Source: CAG-877 sp963645945 (GTDB taxonomy: Bacteria > Bacillota_I > Bacilli_A > RF39 > UBA660). From it: 8,949 nt of DNA. The stretch lies in the NCBI GenBank assembly GCA_963645945.1, contig CAVIUA010000004.1, forward strand, positions 1 to 8,949, written 5' to 3'. A model generated the notes under the pieces. That model was given only the letters and a program-made list of their open reading frames with translations, was not told the DNA's origin and ran no database searches. This document shows positions 1-5,789 of the stretch, in pieces. Made by a program: the position numbers and the translations under genes. Within the stretch, counting starts at the first letter, position 1, and each line of letters begins with the position of its first letter.

Positions 1-69
1 GATAGAGATATAAATGCAAGTATAAATATTATGTTTGAAGGATTAAGAATACATTATGCATGTAACTAG
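1..69 (+). CDS. tnpB: TnpB-family RNA-guided nuclease, C-terminal end (partial)
   Basis: Only the last 22 codons are present, in frame from base 1 to the TAG at 67-69; the start lies upstream of the window. The peptide begins DRDINASINIMFEGLR. This matches the highly conserved end of TnpB/IS1341-type proteins, where the third RuvC motif (D-R-D-x-N-A-A/S-x-N-I) follows the zinc finger and its Asp is catalytic. TnpB is the transposon-encoded RNA-guided DNA endonuclease ancestral to Cas12; it uses an RNA made from the 3' end of its own element. The short basic tail ends normally, so this copy is not visibly truncated at the C-terminus. Whether the rest is intact cannot be judged. The family call is strong despite the short stretch because the motif is so characteristic. 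Confidence 0.75.
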   Translation, partial: DRDINASINIMFEGLRIHYACN

Positions 70-220
70 AAAAAAATAGAAAATAAAAATGAGTACGGTA
101 GCGACTATCGGAATTTAAGCCATTATGGCGAATAGAGGTTACTCTATCTATGAAGTAGGAAATTTGATCGGCGACGACCAAATAAAAAGCGACAAATTGA
201 AATTTATAAATAGAAATTTG
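70..220 (+). ncRNA. Candidate omega RNA (reRNA) scaffold of the TnpB element
   Basis: The non-coding stretch after the tnpB stop contains several small hairpins in a row: GCCA/TGGC at 119-122 and 126-129, ATAGAG/CTCTAT at 132-137 and 142-147 around a GTTA loop, and an AAATTT pair at 200-205 and 214-219 with a competing CAAATT/AATTTG pair at 193-198 and 215-220. It also contains ATGAAGTAGGAA (150-161), which resembles a stretch often seen near the right end of clostridial IS605-type elements. The position (between tnpB and the right end) and dense structure fit the guide-RNA scaffold known for TnpB. No homologue was searched, and both boundaries are guesses. Confidence 0.4.
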
Positions 221-248
221 ACCTTTACCCGTCCAAATGTGTTATAAT
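218..248 (+). promoter_or_regulatory. hpf promoter (sigma-A, extended -10)
   Basis: A perfect TATAAT lies at 243-248, preceded by TG at 240-241, giving an extended -10 (TGTTATAAT). TTGACC at 218-223 would be the -35, with a rather long 19-bp spacer; the extended -10 may compensate. The predicted start near 255 lies right before the strong SD AAGGAGG (257-263), which is 10 bases from the hpf ATG. The leader would therefore be very short. The -35 overlaps the presumed IS end, so the insertion may have supplied or altered it. Confidence 0.65.
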
Positions 249-273
249 TTAAATATAAGGAGGAAAGATATAT

Positions 274-810
274 ATGGAAATTATTATACGTGGAGACAAG
301 CTAAAAATCACTGATTCTATGCATACATACATTGAAGAAAAGTTAGGAAAATTAGAAAAATATCTAAAGAATAGCGATGGAATTCGTGCCAATGTAATTG
401 TTAAAGTGAAGAATCATGAACAACGAGTAGAAATTACTATTCCGTTAAAAACTTATATTTTAAGAGCAGAGGAAACCAAAGATGATTTTTATGCTGCTGT
501 TGATAAGGCTCTTGATACCTTAGAAAGACAAATAAGAAAGAATAAAACAAGGTTAATGTCAAAACAAGGAAAAATAAATCACGATTTTGACATGAGTGTG
601 ATAGAAACAGAATTTGAAAAAGGAACAGAAGAGAAAAAAATTGTAAAAAGAAAGACAGTAGAAGTAAAACCAATGGATGAAGAAGAAGCAATTCTACAAA
701 TGGAATTATTAGGACATCAATTTTATATGTATAAGGATAGTAACACTAATAAGACTGCTGTTGTTTATCAAAGAAAAGATGGTAACTACGGTGTTATTGA
801 ATCCGAATAA
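274..810 (+). CDS. hpf: Ribosome hibernation promoting factor, long form (HPF)
   Basis: The protein binds the 30S subunit in slow growth and, in its long form, pairs 70S ribosomes into inactive 100S dimers, protecting them. The 178 residues match the Firmicutes long HPF (about 180-190 aa). Residues 1-100 are the beta-alpha-beta-beta-beta-alpha RaiA/YfiA domain, beginning MEIIIRGDKLKITDSM. A charged linker (about 100-122) follows. Residues 123-178 are the dimerising tail, with the conserved KPMDEEEAILQMELLGHQF and the ending VYQRKDGNYGVIE. The start is fixed by AAGGAGG at 257-263. In Bacillus subtilis the orthologue (yvyD) sits just before secA; here an SLH gene lies between them. An extended -10 promoter precedes it and a terminator follows 13 bases after the stop, so it is probably monocistronic. 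I see no obvious sigma-B or sigma-H site. Confidence 0.96.
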   Translation: MEIIIRGDKLKITDSMHTYIEEKLGKLEKYLKNSDGIRANVIVKVKNHEQRVEITIPLKTYILRAEETKDDFYAAVDKALDTLERQIRKNKTRLMSKQGKINHDFDMSVIETEFEKGTEEKKIVKRKTVEVKPMDEEEAILQMELLGHQFYMYKDSNTNKTAVVYQRKDGNYGVIESE

Positions 811-823
811 TTTTATTTAAACG

Positions 824-863
824 AAAAAATAGTATTAGTATGTTATCTAATATTATTTTTTTT
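824..863 (+). terminator. Intrinsic terminator after hpf
   Basis: An 11-bp stem (828-838 with 847-857, one G-U pair) around an 8-base loop is followed by eight to nine Ts and preceded by As. It begins 13-17 bases past the hpf stop. The A-run before and T-run after could make it work in both directions. The stem is AT-rich, but that is normal for this genome. Confidence 0.75.
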
Positions 864-881
864 ATAAAAAAACTATAAATA

Positions 882-890
882 TGTTATAAT
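882..890 (+). promoter_or_regulatory. Extended -10 promoter of the SLH/beta-helix gene
   Basis: TGTTATAAT (TG at 882-883, TATAAT at 885-890) is a perfect extended -10. No convincing -35 is visible about 17 bases upstream, where the sequence is the T/A-rich tail of the hpf terminator. Transcription would start near 897, just ahead of the SD at 909. Confidence 0.55.
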
Positions 891-908
891 AAAAAAAATA
901 GTAATATT

Positions 909-925
909 AGGAGATGATCAATTTG
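909..925 (+). promoter_or_regulatory. Ribosome binding site that selects a TTG start
   Basis: AGGAGATGATC (909-919) matches the complement of the 16S rRNA 3' end (AGGAGGTGATC) with one mismatch. The ATG at 914 lies inside this match, immediately after AGGAG, where it cannot easily serve as start. The in-frame TTG at 923 is 9 bases past AGGAG, the usual distance, so it is the better start. Confidence 0.65.
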
Positions 926-2833
926 ACCAAAAAAAAAGTAAAGTCAAAAAAAATAAATGACAATTTAATCATCGTACCTCTTATGGTAGTAACATTCTTT
1001 GTAACATATTTTATATGCAAACAAAATTTAGTCGAAGTTTTTAAAAATAATACAAGTAATAAAAATGTCAAGGCCCCTAAGAAAGTAGCGGTTGAAAAAA
1101 TTGATATAAATGACCTTGATCAAGCAGCAATAGAAGAAAGTATTAATACAGGCTCTGCAATTGTAACAAATGATGATGATAATAATGATATAACAGGCAA
1201 TGATTCAAATAATGACGATATAAATACAAGTGATCCAGTCAATGGAAATAATTCAAATAATAATAATAATAATAATAATTCTAGTAGTAACACAAACAAT
1301 AATAGCAATTCAAATAGTTCAAACACAAGCAGTTCAAATAAAAAGTACTTAATAGAGGGTAATTTCTTAAGTGATGGAGTAGTTACAGATAAAGAGAAAA
1401 CTGCTATGGAATATAATACTAAAACATTACAAGATTTAGTAAATAATTCAAAATCAAATGAAATAATTATTATTTCATCTGGCATCTATTATTTCTCAAA
1501 AGGTGGAACAGCGCCAAATGAAGACTATGTAATAAAACTTGTAAACAACACAACAATTGTTGGGTCAGGAACATCAGGAGATACAGCAACCATCTTAAAA
1601 CCATATGCACCAAATAATACCATCGAATATGGAATGGATATGTTTTATTATAATAATGTAACAGATTCAGGTAAAAAAGAAGCAAAATATCTTGAAAATG
1701 TAAATTTTTCAAACTTTGTTATAGATGGAAACGATGTAAGAGCGAAACAGTACACAAGTGCCGGGAAAGGGTTTATGATAAATCTATGTAAAAATTGTAC
1801 CTGGGATAACATGATTGTTAGAAATACAGATGGAACAGGATTTGGAATGGATAATCTTATTAATGGTAAGATAACAAATAGTACAGCGGAAAATTGTGGA
1901 AAATTAGCACCAATTGATTCAGGCGGTGGAGCAGGATTTGGTATAGGTACAGGTTATTCTGATGATGAATACGTAATTATTGAAAATTGTAAAGCAATAG
2001 GTAATAAAAGATTTGGCTTCTTTTTTGAACATCAAGGGTATTTTACAGATTACTACAAAGCCACAAAAGCAAAAGGGTTTATTGTTAAAAATTCAACAGC
2101 AACAGGTAATTTATATAACTTTGGAGCCAATAGAGGTAATGATGTTAGCTATATAAATTGTTCAAGTACAATAGATAATACAACAAACGATGGTACACCT
2201 ATAGCCTACACTCGTACTGATATGTATTTTACAGATCAATCACGTAGAACAAAAGTAGAAAACTTTCAAACAAACAATATGTTTACCGATGTTAGCAAAT
2301 CATCACCATATTATGATGCAATCAAATGGGCATATCTTAATAGCATTACATATGGAATAGGTAATAACACCTTTGGATTAAATAATAATATAACTAGAGC
2401 TGATACTGTAACAATGCTATGGCGCTACGCAAATAGACCAGGAGATGTTGTAACAGGAGTGCGAGAAACAGCTAACGTTAACACAAAATTTAATGACATA
2501 CCAAGGAATGCACTTTATGCTGGAGCCGTAAACTGGGCTACATCAAAAAAAATAACAAATGGTACTTCATCAACAACATTCTCACCAAATGAAATTGTTA
2601 CAAGAGAGCAATTCGTAACAATGTTATGGCGCTATGCTGGTAGTCCAAAAGTAGAAGTAAGTTTACCTTTTACAGATGTTGAAAATTCATCAGCATATTA
2701 TGATGCAATCAAATGGGCATATAAAAAGAATATAACAAATGGAACCAGCAACACAACATTTTCTCCAAAAGCAAATTGTACAAGAGAACAAGTTGTTGTT
2801 ATGATATATAGATATAATAATACACTAAAGTAA
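923..2833 (+). CDS. Membrane-anchored beta-helix protein with three SLH repeats
   Basis: A cell-surface protein of 636 residues from the TTG at 923 (639 from the ATG at 914, used for numbering). Residues 5-17 are Lys-rich, and 18-35 form one hydrophobic segment (LIIVPLMVVTFFVTYFIC), a signal anchor without a clear cleavage site. A low-complexity Asn/Asp/Ser linker covers about 85-143. Residues 145-450 contain repeated short strands with N-rich turns (for example NFVIDGND, ITNSTAENC, VIIENCKAIGN), typical of a right-handed parallel beta-helix as in pectate-lyase-like proteins; no catalytic site is recognisable. Three S-layer homology repeats begin at Phe457, Phe526 and Phe586, each with FxDV/FxDI, an AIKWA-like helix, TNGT.NTF and TRxx motifs. 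SLH domains bind secondary cell-wall polymers, so the protein may link membrane and wall and display a carbohydrate-binding or -cleaving module. It has its own promoter and terminator. The substrate is unknown. Confidence 0.88.
   Translation: MTKKKVKSKKINDNLIIVPLMVVTFFVTYFICKQNLVEVFKNNTSNKNVKAPKKVAVEKIDINDLDQAAIEESINTGSAIVTNDDDNNDITGNDSNNDDINTSDPVNGNNSNNNNNNNNSSSNTNNNSNSNSSNTSSSNKKYLIEGNFLSDGVVTDKEKTAMEYNTKTLQDLVNNSKSNEIIIISSGIYYFSKGGTAPNEDYVIKLVNNTTIVGSGTSGDTATILKPYAPNNTIEYGMDMFYYNNVTDSGKKEAKYLENVNFSNFVIDGNDVRAKQYTSAGKGFMINLCKNCTWDNMIVRNTDGTGFGMDNLINGKITNSTAENCGKLAPIDSGGGAGFGIGTGYSDDEYVIIENCKAIGNKRFGFFFEHQGYFTDYYKATKAKGFIVKNSTATGNLYNFGANRGNDVSYINCSSTIDNTTNDGTPIAYTRTDMYFTDQSRRTKVENFQTNNMFTDVSKSSPYYDAIKWAYLNSITYGIGNNTFGLNNNITRADTVTMLWRYANRPGDVVTGVRETANVNTKFNDIPRNALYAGAVNWATSKKITNGTSSTTFSPNEIVTREQFVTMLWRYAGSPKVEVSLPFTDVENSSAYYDAIKWAYKKNITNGTSNTTFSPKANCTREQVVVMIYRYNNTLK
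1256..1279 (+). repeat. (AAT)8 microsatellite in the Asn-rich linker
   Basis: Eight tandem AAT units lie in frame and encode eight consecutive Asn in the linker of the SLH protein. Slippage by whole units would change only linker length and not the frame. Confidence 0.9.
2307..2335 (+). repeat. 29-bp direct repeat, copy 1 (SLH repeat 1)
   Basis: This stretch, encoding the start of SLH repeat 1 around YYDAIKWAY, is identical over 29 bases to 2694-2722 in SLH repeat 3. The copies are 387 bases (129 codons) apart, so they are in frame with each other. Confidence 0.9.
2694..2722 (+). repeat. 29-bp direct repeat, copy 2 (SLH repeat 3)
   Basis: Second identical copy of the repeat at 2307-2335. 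The match continues a few bases upstream with one mismatch (TCATCA then C or G). SLH repeat 2 lacks this exact sequence, suggesting recent duplication or gene conversion between repeats 1 and 3. Confidence 0.9.
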
Positions 2834-2843
2834 AAAAAGTACT

Positions 2844-2890
2844 AAAAAAGAAAGAAAATAAGCATATTACTTTAATTCTTTCTTTTTTTT
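2844..2890 (+). terminator. Intrinsic terminator after the SLH gene
   Basis: A 13-bp stem (2844-2856 with 2876-2888, the A-rich arm containing GAAAGAA and the T-rich arm TTCTTTC) encloses a 19-base loop, and its 3' arm merges into a run of nine Ts. It starts 10 bases after the stop codon and ends right at the secA promoter. Confidence 0.7.
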
Positions 2891-2899
2891 TGGTAAAAT
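2891..2899 (+). promoter_or_regulatory. Probable secA promoter, extended -10
   Basis: TGGTAAAAT gives TG at 2891-2892 and TAAAAT at 2894-2899, one base from consensus. Upstream is the T-tract of the preceding terminator and no good -35 is present (TTTAAT at 2871-2876 is weak). The start would be near 2906, just at the secA SD (AAGGAG, 2909-2914). A transcript starting there would have almost no leader, so this call is tentative. Confidence 0.4.
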
Positions 2900-2922
2900 A
2901 ATAACTTGAAGGAGTTGATAGA

Positions 2923-5412
2923 ATGAACCTTTTAAGGAAATTATTCGATCACGAATATAAAGAAATGAAAAAATTCACTACTTTGGCAGATAAAGTAATG
3001 GAATTAGATGAAGAATATTCTAAATTAACAGATACTGAATTACAAAATAAAACCGAGGAATTTAAAAATCGTTTACGCGAAGGCGAAACGTTAGATGACA
3101 TTTTAGTTGAAGCCTTTGCAACAGCACGTGAAGCAGCTTACCGTGTACTAGGGGAAAAACATTTCTACGTACAAATTTTAGGTGGACTTGCTATACATTA
3201 TGGAAATATAGCTGAAATGAAAACAGGTGAAGGAAAAACTTTAACCAGTGTATTACCTGCTTATTTAAATGCATTATCTGGTGAAGGTGTTCACATCATA
3301 ACAGTAAATGAATATCTTGCAACACGTGATGCGGCTTGGATGGGAAAAATACATGAATTTTTAGGCTTGACTGTTGGCGTTAATACAAGAGACTTATCTC
3401 CTAAAGAAAAACAAGAAGCATACAACTGTGATATTTTATATTCAACAAATAATGAAATTGGTTTTGACTACTTAAGAGATAACATGGTTGTTCATAAAGA
3501 AGACAGAGTACAAAGAAAACTAAACTTTGCCATTATCGATGAAGTTGACTCAGTTTTAATAGATGAAGCTAGAACACCATTAATAATCTCTGGTGGTGAA
3601 ATGAAAAGTGCCAATTTATATATTGATGCAGACCGTTTTGCTAAAAGTCTAAAAGATGAAAAAGACTATATTTATGATGAGAAAACTAAAAGTGTTAATT
3701 TAACAGATACTGGTTCAGAAAAAGCAGAAAAAACTTTTAATATTAAGAACTTATATGAAATAGAAAATGCCGGTCTTTTACATTACATAAATCAAGCATT
3801 ACGTGCAAACTACTCTATGAAAAATGATGTTGATTATGTAGTACAAGATGATGAAGTTATAATAGTTGATCAGTTTACTGGACGTTTAATGAAAGGAAGA
3901 GCTTATTCTGATGGATTACACCAAGCAATAGAAGCAAAAGAAGGCGTAACAATTAATCAAGAAACTAAGACTTTAGCAACTATCACATTCCAAAATTTAT
4001 TCAGAATGTATAAGAAATTATCAGGTATGACAGGTACTGCTAAGACAGAAGAAGAAGAGTTTAGAAATATATATAACATGTATGTTATTGAAATTCCCAC
4101 TAATAAGCCGGTTATCCGTGTCGATGCTCCAGACCTAGTTTATGCTACTAAAGAAGCAAAATATAAAGCTATCATAAGTTTTGTAAAAGAACGTTATGAA
4201 AAAGGACAACCAGTTTTAATTGGTACAATAGCAATTGAAACAAGTGAATTAATAAGTAGTTTATTAAAGCAAGCAAAAATCCCTCATGAAGTATTGAATG
4301 CTAAAAACCATGCTCGTGAAGCTGAAATAATTTCAAAAATTGGGTTAGGCAAATCTGTTACTATCGCAACAAACATGGCTGGCCGTGGTACAGATATCAA
4401 ACTATCAGACGAAATAAGAAATTTAGGTGGATTGTGTGTTGTAGGTACTGAAAGACATGAGTCTCGTCGTATTGATAACCAGTTAAGAGGTCGTTCAGGA
4501 CGTCAGGGAGATCCTGGTTATACTCAATTCTTCGTTTCAATGAAAGATGACCTAATGGTACGCTTTGGTTCTGATCGTATTGGTGAAATGATGAAGAGCA
4601 TGGGTCTAGGTGATCAAGCTATTCAGAGTAAAACATTTACTAAGTCAATTGGAACAGCACAAAAGAGAGTTGAAGGTAACAACTTTGATATTCGTAAACA
4701 ATTATTACAATATGATGATGTAATGAATAATCAAAGAGAAATAATATATGAAAAAAGAAATACTATTTTAGATAGCGATTCAATTCATGAAATGGTATTA
4801 AGTTCATTTCGACATCACGTAGAAGATTTAGTAAATTCTCATTTAGCACCAGAAGGAATTCTAACAGATAATGACTTAAATGAAATAGTAGATTTCGCTA
4901 ATGAAAACCTATTAAAAAAGGATATTAAGAAAAGTAGCATCTCTGGAATTACAACAGAAGAAGTAATTGATAAAATTGCACAACAAGTAATTGCTGAATA
5001 TGAAGAAAAAATCAAGGAGATACCAGAAGAAATAACTGATGAATTCGAAAAAGTTATAACATTACAAGTTGTTGATAACTATTGGATGGAACATATCAAT
5101 ACAATGTCTCATTTAAGAGAAGGAATTCACTTAAGAGGATATGCTCAAGAAGATCCATTAAGAGCTTATACTATGGAAGGATTTGACTTATTTGACTCTA
5201 TGCTTCAAAAGATAGATAAAGATATAAGTATCTTCTTATTAAAGGCAGAAGTTCGTCACAATATTGAAAGAAAAACAGTATCAAAAAAACAAATAACTAA
5301 TGAAAGTGATGAAGGAGTAAAGAAAACTCCAAAGAAGTCAAAGAAAATAGGTCGTAACGATCCTTGTCCTTGTGGCTCTGGTAAGAAGTACAAACAATGT
5401 TGTGGTAAATAA
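2923..5412 (+). CDS. secA: Preprotein translocase ATPase SecA
   Basis: SecA is the motor that pushes unfolded secretory proteins through the SecYEG channel by ATP hydrolysis, working in the cytoplasm and at the inner face of the membrane. The 829 residues are close to the Bacillus SecA length (about 840). Visible in order: Walker A MKTGEGKT (99-106), Walker B IDEVDSVLIDEA (205-216), the preprotein-binding domain after about 220, the second helicase-fold motifs TNMAGRGTDIKL and RGRSGRQGDPG, the helical scaffold/wing region, and a zinc-binding SEC-C tail RNDPCPCGSGKKYKQCCGK with Cys815, Cys817, Cys826 and Cys827. The ATG at 2923 is set by AAGGAG at 2909-2914. It is flanked by terminators and is probably transcribed alone. 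prfB, its partner in Bacillus subtilis, does not follow. This looks like the single housekeeping SecA1 rather than an accessory SecA2, because the SEC-C tail is present. Confidence 0.98.
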   Translation: MNLLRKLFDHEYKEMKKFTTLADKVMELDEEYSKLTDTELQNKTEEFKNRLREGETLDDILVEAFATAREAAYRVLGEKHFYVQILGGLAIHYGNIAEMKTGEGKTLTSVLPAYLNALSGEGVHIITVNEYLATRDAAWMGKIHEFLGLTVGVNTRDLSPKEKQEAYNCDILYSTNNEIGFDYLRDNMVVHKEDRVQRKLNFAIIDEVDSVLIDEARTPLIISGGEMKSANLYIDADRFAKSLKDEKDYIYDEKTKSVNLTDTGSEKAEKTFNIKNLYEIENAGLLHYINQALRANYSMKNDVDYVVQDDEVIIVDQFTGRLMKGRAYSDGLHQAIEAKEGVTINQETKTLATITFQNLFRMYKKLSGMTGTAKTEEEEFRNIYNMYVIEIPTNKPVIRVDAPDLVYATKEAKYKAIISFVKERYEKGQPVLIGTIAIETSELISSLLKQAKIPHEVLNAKNHAREAEIISKIGLGKSVTIATNMAGRGTDIKLSDEIRNLGGLCVVGTERHESRRIDNQLRGRSGRQGDPGYTQFFVSMKDDLMVRFGSDRIGEMMKSMGLGDQAIQSKTFTKSIGTAQKRVEGNNFDIRKQLLQYDDVMNNQREIIYEKRNTILDSDSIHEMVLSSFRHHVEDLVNSHLAPEGILTDNDLNEIVDFANENLLKKDIKKSSISGITTEEVIDKIAQQVIAEYEEKIKEIPEEITDEFEKVITLQVVDNYWMEHINTMSHLREGIHLRGYAQEDPLRAYTMEGFDLFDSMLQKIDKDISIFLLKAEVRHNIERKTVSKKQITNESDEGVKKTPKKSKKIGRNDPCPCGSGKKYKQCCGK

Positions 5413-5463
5413 CCTCACAAACCTTTATAAAATAAGGAATTGTCAAAAATAGAAAAAACGATA

Positions 5464-5525
5464 AATTTGTCCACAGATGACAAATTGTCCACGATTTGTC
5501 CACATAGCATAAATAATATGGACAG
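5464..5525 (+). promoter_or_regulatory. Cluster of DnaA-box-like TTGTCCAC repeats
   Basis: TTGTCCACA (5467-5475), TTGTCCACG (5485-5493) and TTGTCCACA (5496-5504) lie within 38 bases in the same orientation. A weaker inverted copy, TATGGACAG, is at 5517-5525. The DnaA box consensus is TTATCCACA, so each strong copy differs at one or two positions. The first copy also takes part in an 8-bp inverted repeat, AATTTGTC (5464-5471) and GACAAATT (5479-5486), around a 7-base loop. The cluster is in the secA 3' untranslated region, before the terminator. Possible roles are DnaA binding or titration, another regulator, or an RNA structure; none is proven. The rest of 5413-5540 shows nothing recognisable. 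Confidence 0.45.
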
Positions 5526-5540
5526 AATTAAAAAATAAGT

Positions 5541-5582
5541 AAAAAGGATGTAGACAACATTTTTAATGCCGACATCCTTTTT
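5541..5582 (+). terminator. Intrinsic terminator of the secA transcript
   Basis: A perfect 11-bp stem, AAAAAGGATGT (5541-5551) with ACATCCTTTTT (5572-5582), encloses a 20-base loop and ends in five Ts. The 5' A-run makes it potentially bidirectional. It lies 128 bases past the secA stop, giving secA an unusually long 3' untranslated region. Confidence 0.75.
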
Positions 5583-5596
5583 GCTTGTAGTGATTT

Positions 5597-5625
5597 TTGA
5601 CATATTAATATTAATTTGTTATAAT
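5597..5625 (+). promoter_or_regulatory. Consensus sigma-A promoter of the methyltransferase leader
   Basis: TTGACA (5597-5602), a 17-base spacer and TATAAT (5620-5625) match the consensus exactly, with TG at 5617-5618 as an extended -10. It is the strongest-looking promoter in the window. The spacer contains a 12-bp palindrome, ATTAATATTAAT (5604-5615), which could be an operator or simply AT-rich chance. Transcription should start near 5632, the first base of a hairpin, leaving a leader of about 198 bases before the methyltransferase ATG. Confidence 0.88.
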
Positions 5626-5694
5626 TTAAATGTAGTAAATCAATTAGTCATTCGCGTTTTACTACCGGATAAACAAAAGTTTAAAGGAATAATG

Positions 5695-5742
5695 ATGAGT
5701 CTTAAGAATCTCCTCATGAATGACAAAAAATATACACATTAA
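5695..5742 (+). CDS. Putative leader peptide of the methyltransferase attenuator
   Basis: A 15-codon ORF, MSLKNLLMNDKKYTH, ending in TAA at 5740-5742. It has one extra Met if the ATG at 5692 is used. AAAGGA at 5683-5688 is an SD; the ATG at 5695 is 6 bases away and the one at 5692 only 3, so 5695 is preferred. Codons 4 to 9 (5704-5721) form the 5' arm of the downstream terminator hairpin, and the stop codon lies in that hairpin's loop. A ribosome paused on these codons would block the terminator, while one that finishes would leave it free to form. The peptide has no homologue I recognise and no run of one amino acid, so simple amino-acid starvation sensing is less likely than drug- or translation-dependent sensing. 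Its role is inferred from position only. Confidence 0.6.
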   Translation: MSLKNLLMNDKKYTH

Positions 5743-5789
5743 TTTTGTGATTGTTTTTTGTGCCGTATTCATGAAAGGAGGTTCTTTTT
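5704..5789 (+). terminator. Conditional terminator (attenuator) before the methyltransferase gene
   Basis: The outer stem pairs AAGAATCTCC (5704-5713) with GGAGGTTCTT (5777-5786), 10 bp with one G-U. After an AA bulge (5775-5776) it continues as TCATGAAT (5714-5721) with ATTCATGA (5767-5774). Inside, CAAAAAA (5724-5730) can pair with TTTTTTG (5754-5760) and CACA (5735-5738) with TGTG (5746-5749). TTTTT (5785-5789) follows the stem. GGAGG at 5777-5781 looks like an SD, but no ATG, GTG or TTG follows at a usable distance, so it is read here as part of the stem. Confidence 0.68.

Larger units (their letters stand above)
1..220 (+). mobile_element. Right end of an IS200/IS605-type (TnpB-carrying) element
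   Basis: The window opens inside the 3' end of a tnpB-like gene, followed by about 150 non-coding bases rich in short perfect hairpins. This is what the right end of an IS200/IS605 or IS607 element normally contains. The far end is uncertain. I place it near 220, after the last AAATTT stem-loop (200-205 with 214-219), because the hpf promoter begins there. Whether the element also carries a TnpA transposase cannot be seen, as the left part lies outside the window. The insertion boundary is an inference; the TnpB tail is directly visible. Confidence 0.5.

Noticed and set aside
437..691. Minus-strand open frame inside hpf
   Set aside because: Lies wholly within a confident gene; its Leu/Phe-rich product mirrors Lys/Glu-rich coding on the + strand.
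1120..1712. Minus-strand open frames opposite the SLH gene
   Set aside because: They are reverse shadows of the Asn-rich and beta-helix coding sequence, with Leu/Phe-rich low-complexity products and no translation signals.
5415..5603. Minus-strand open frame with a hydrophobic stretch, 62 codons, downstream of secA
   Set aside because: No SD lies before its ATG, it runs through the secA terminator and the TTGTCCAC repeats, and it resembles nothing; hydrophobic frames arise easily opposite AT-rich DNA.
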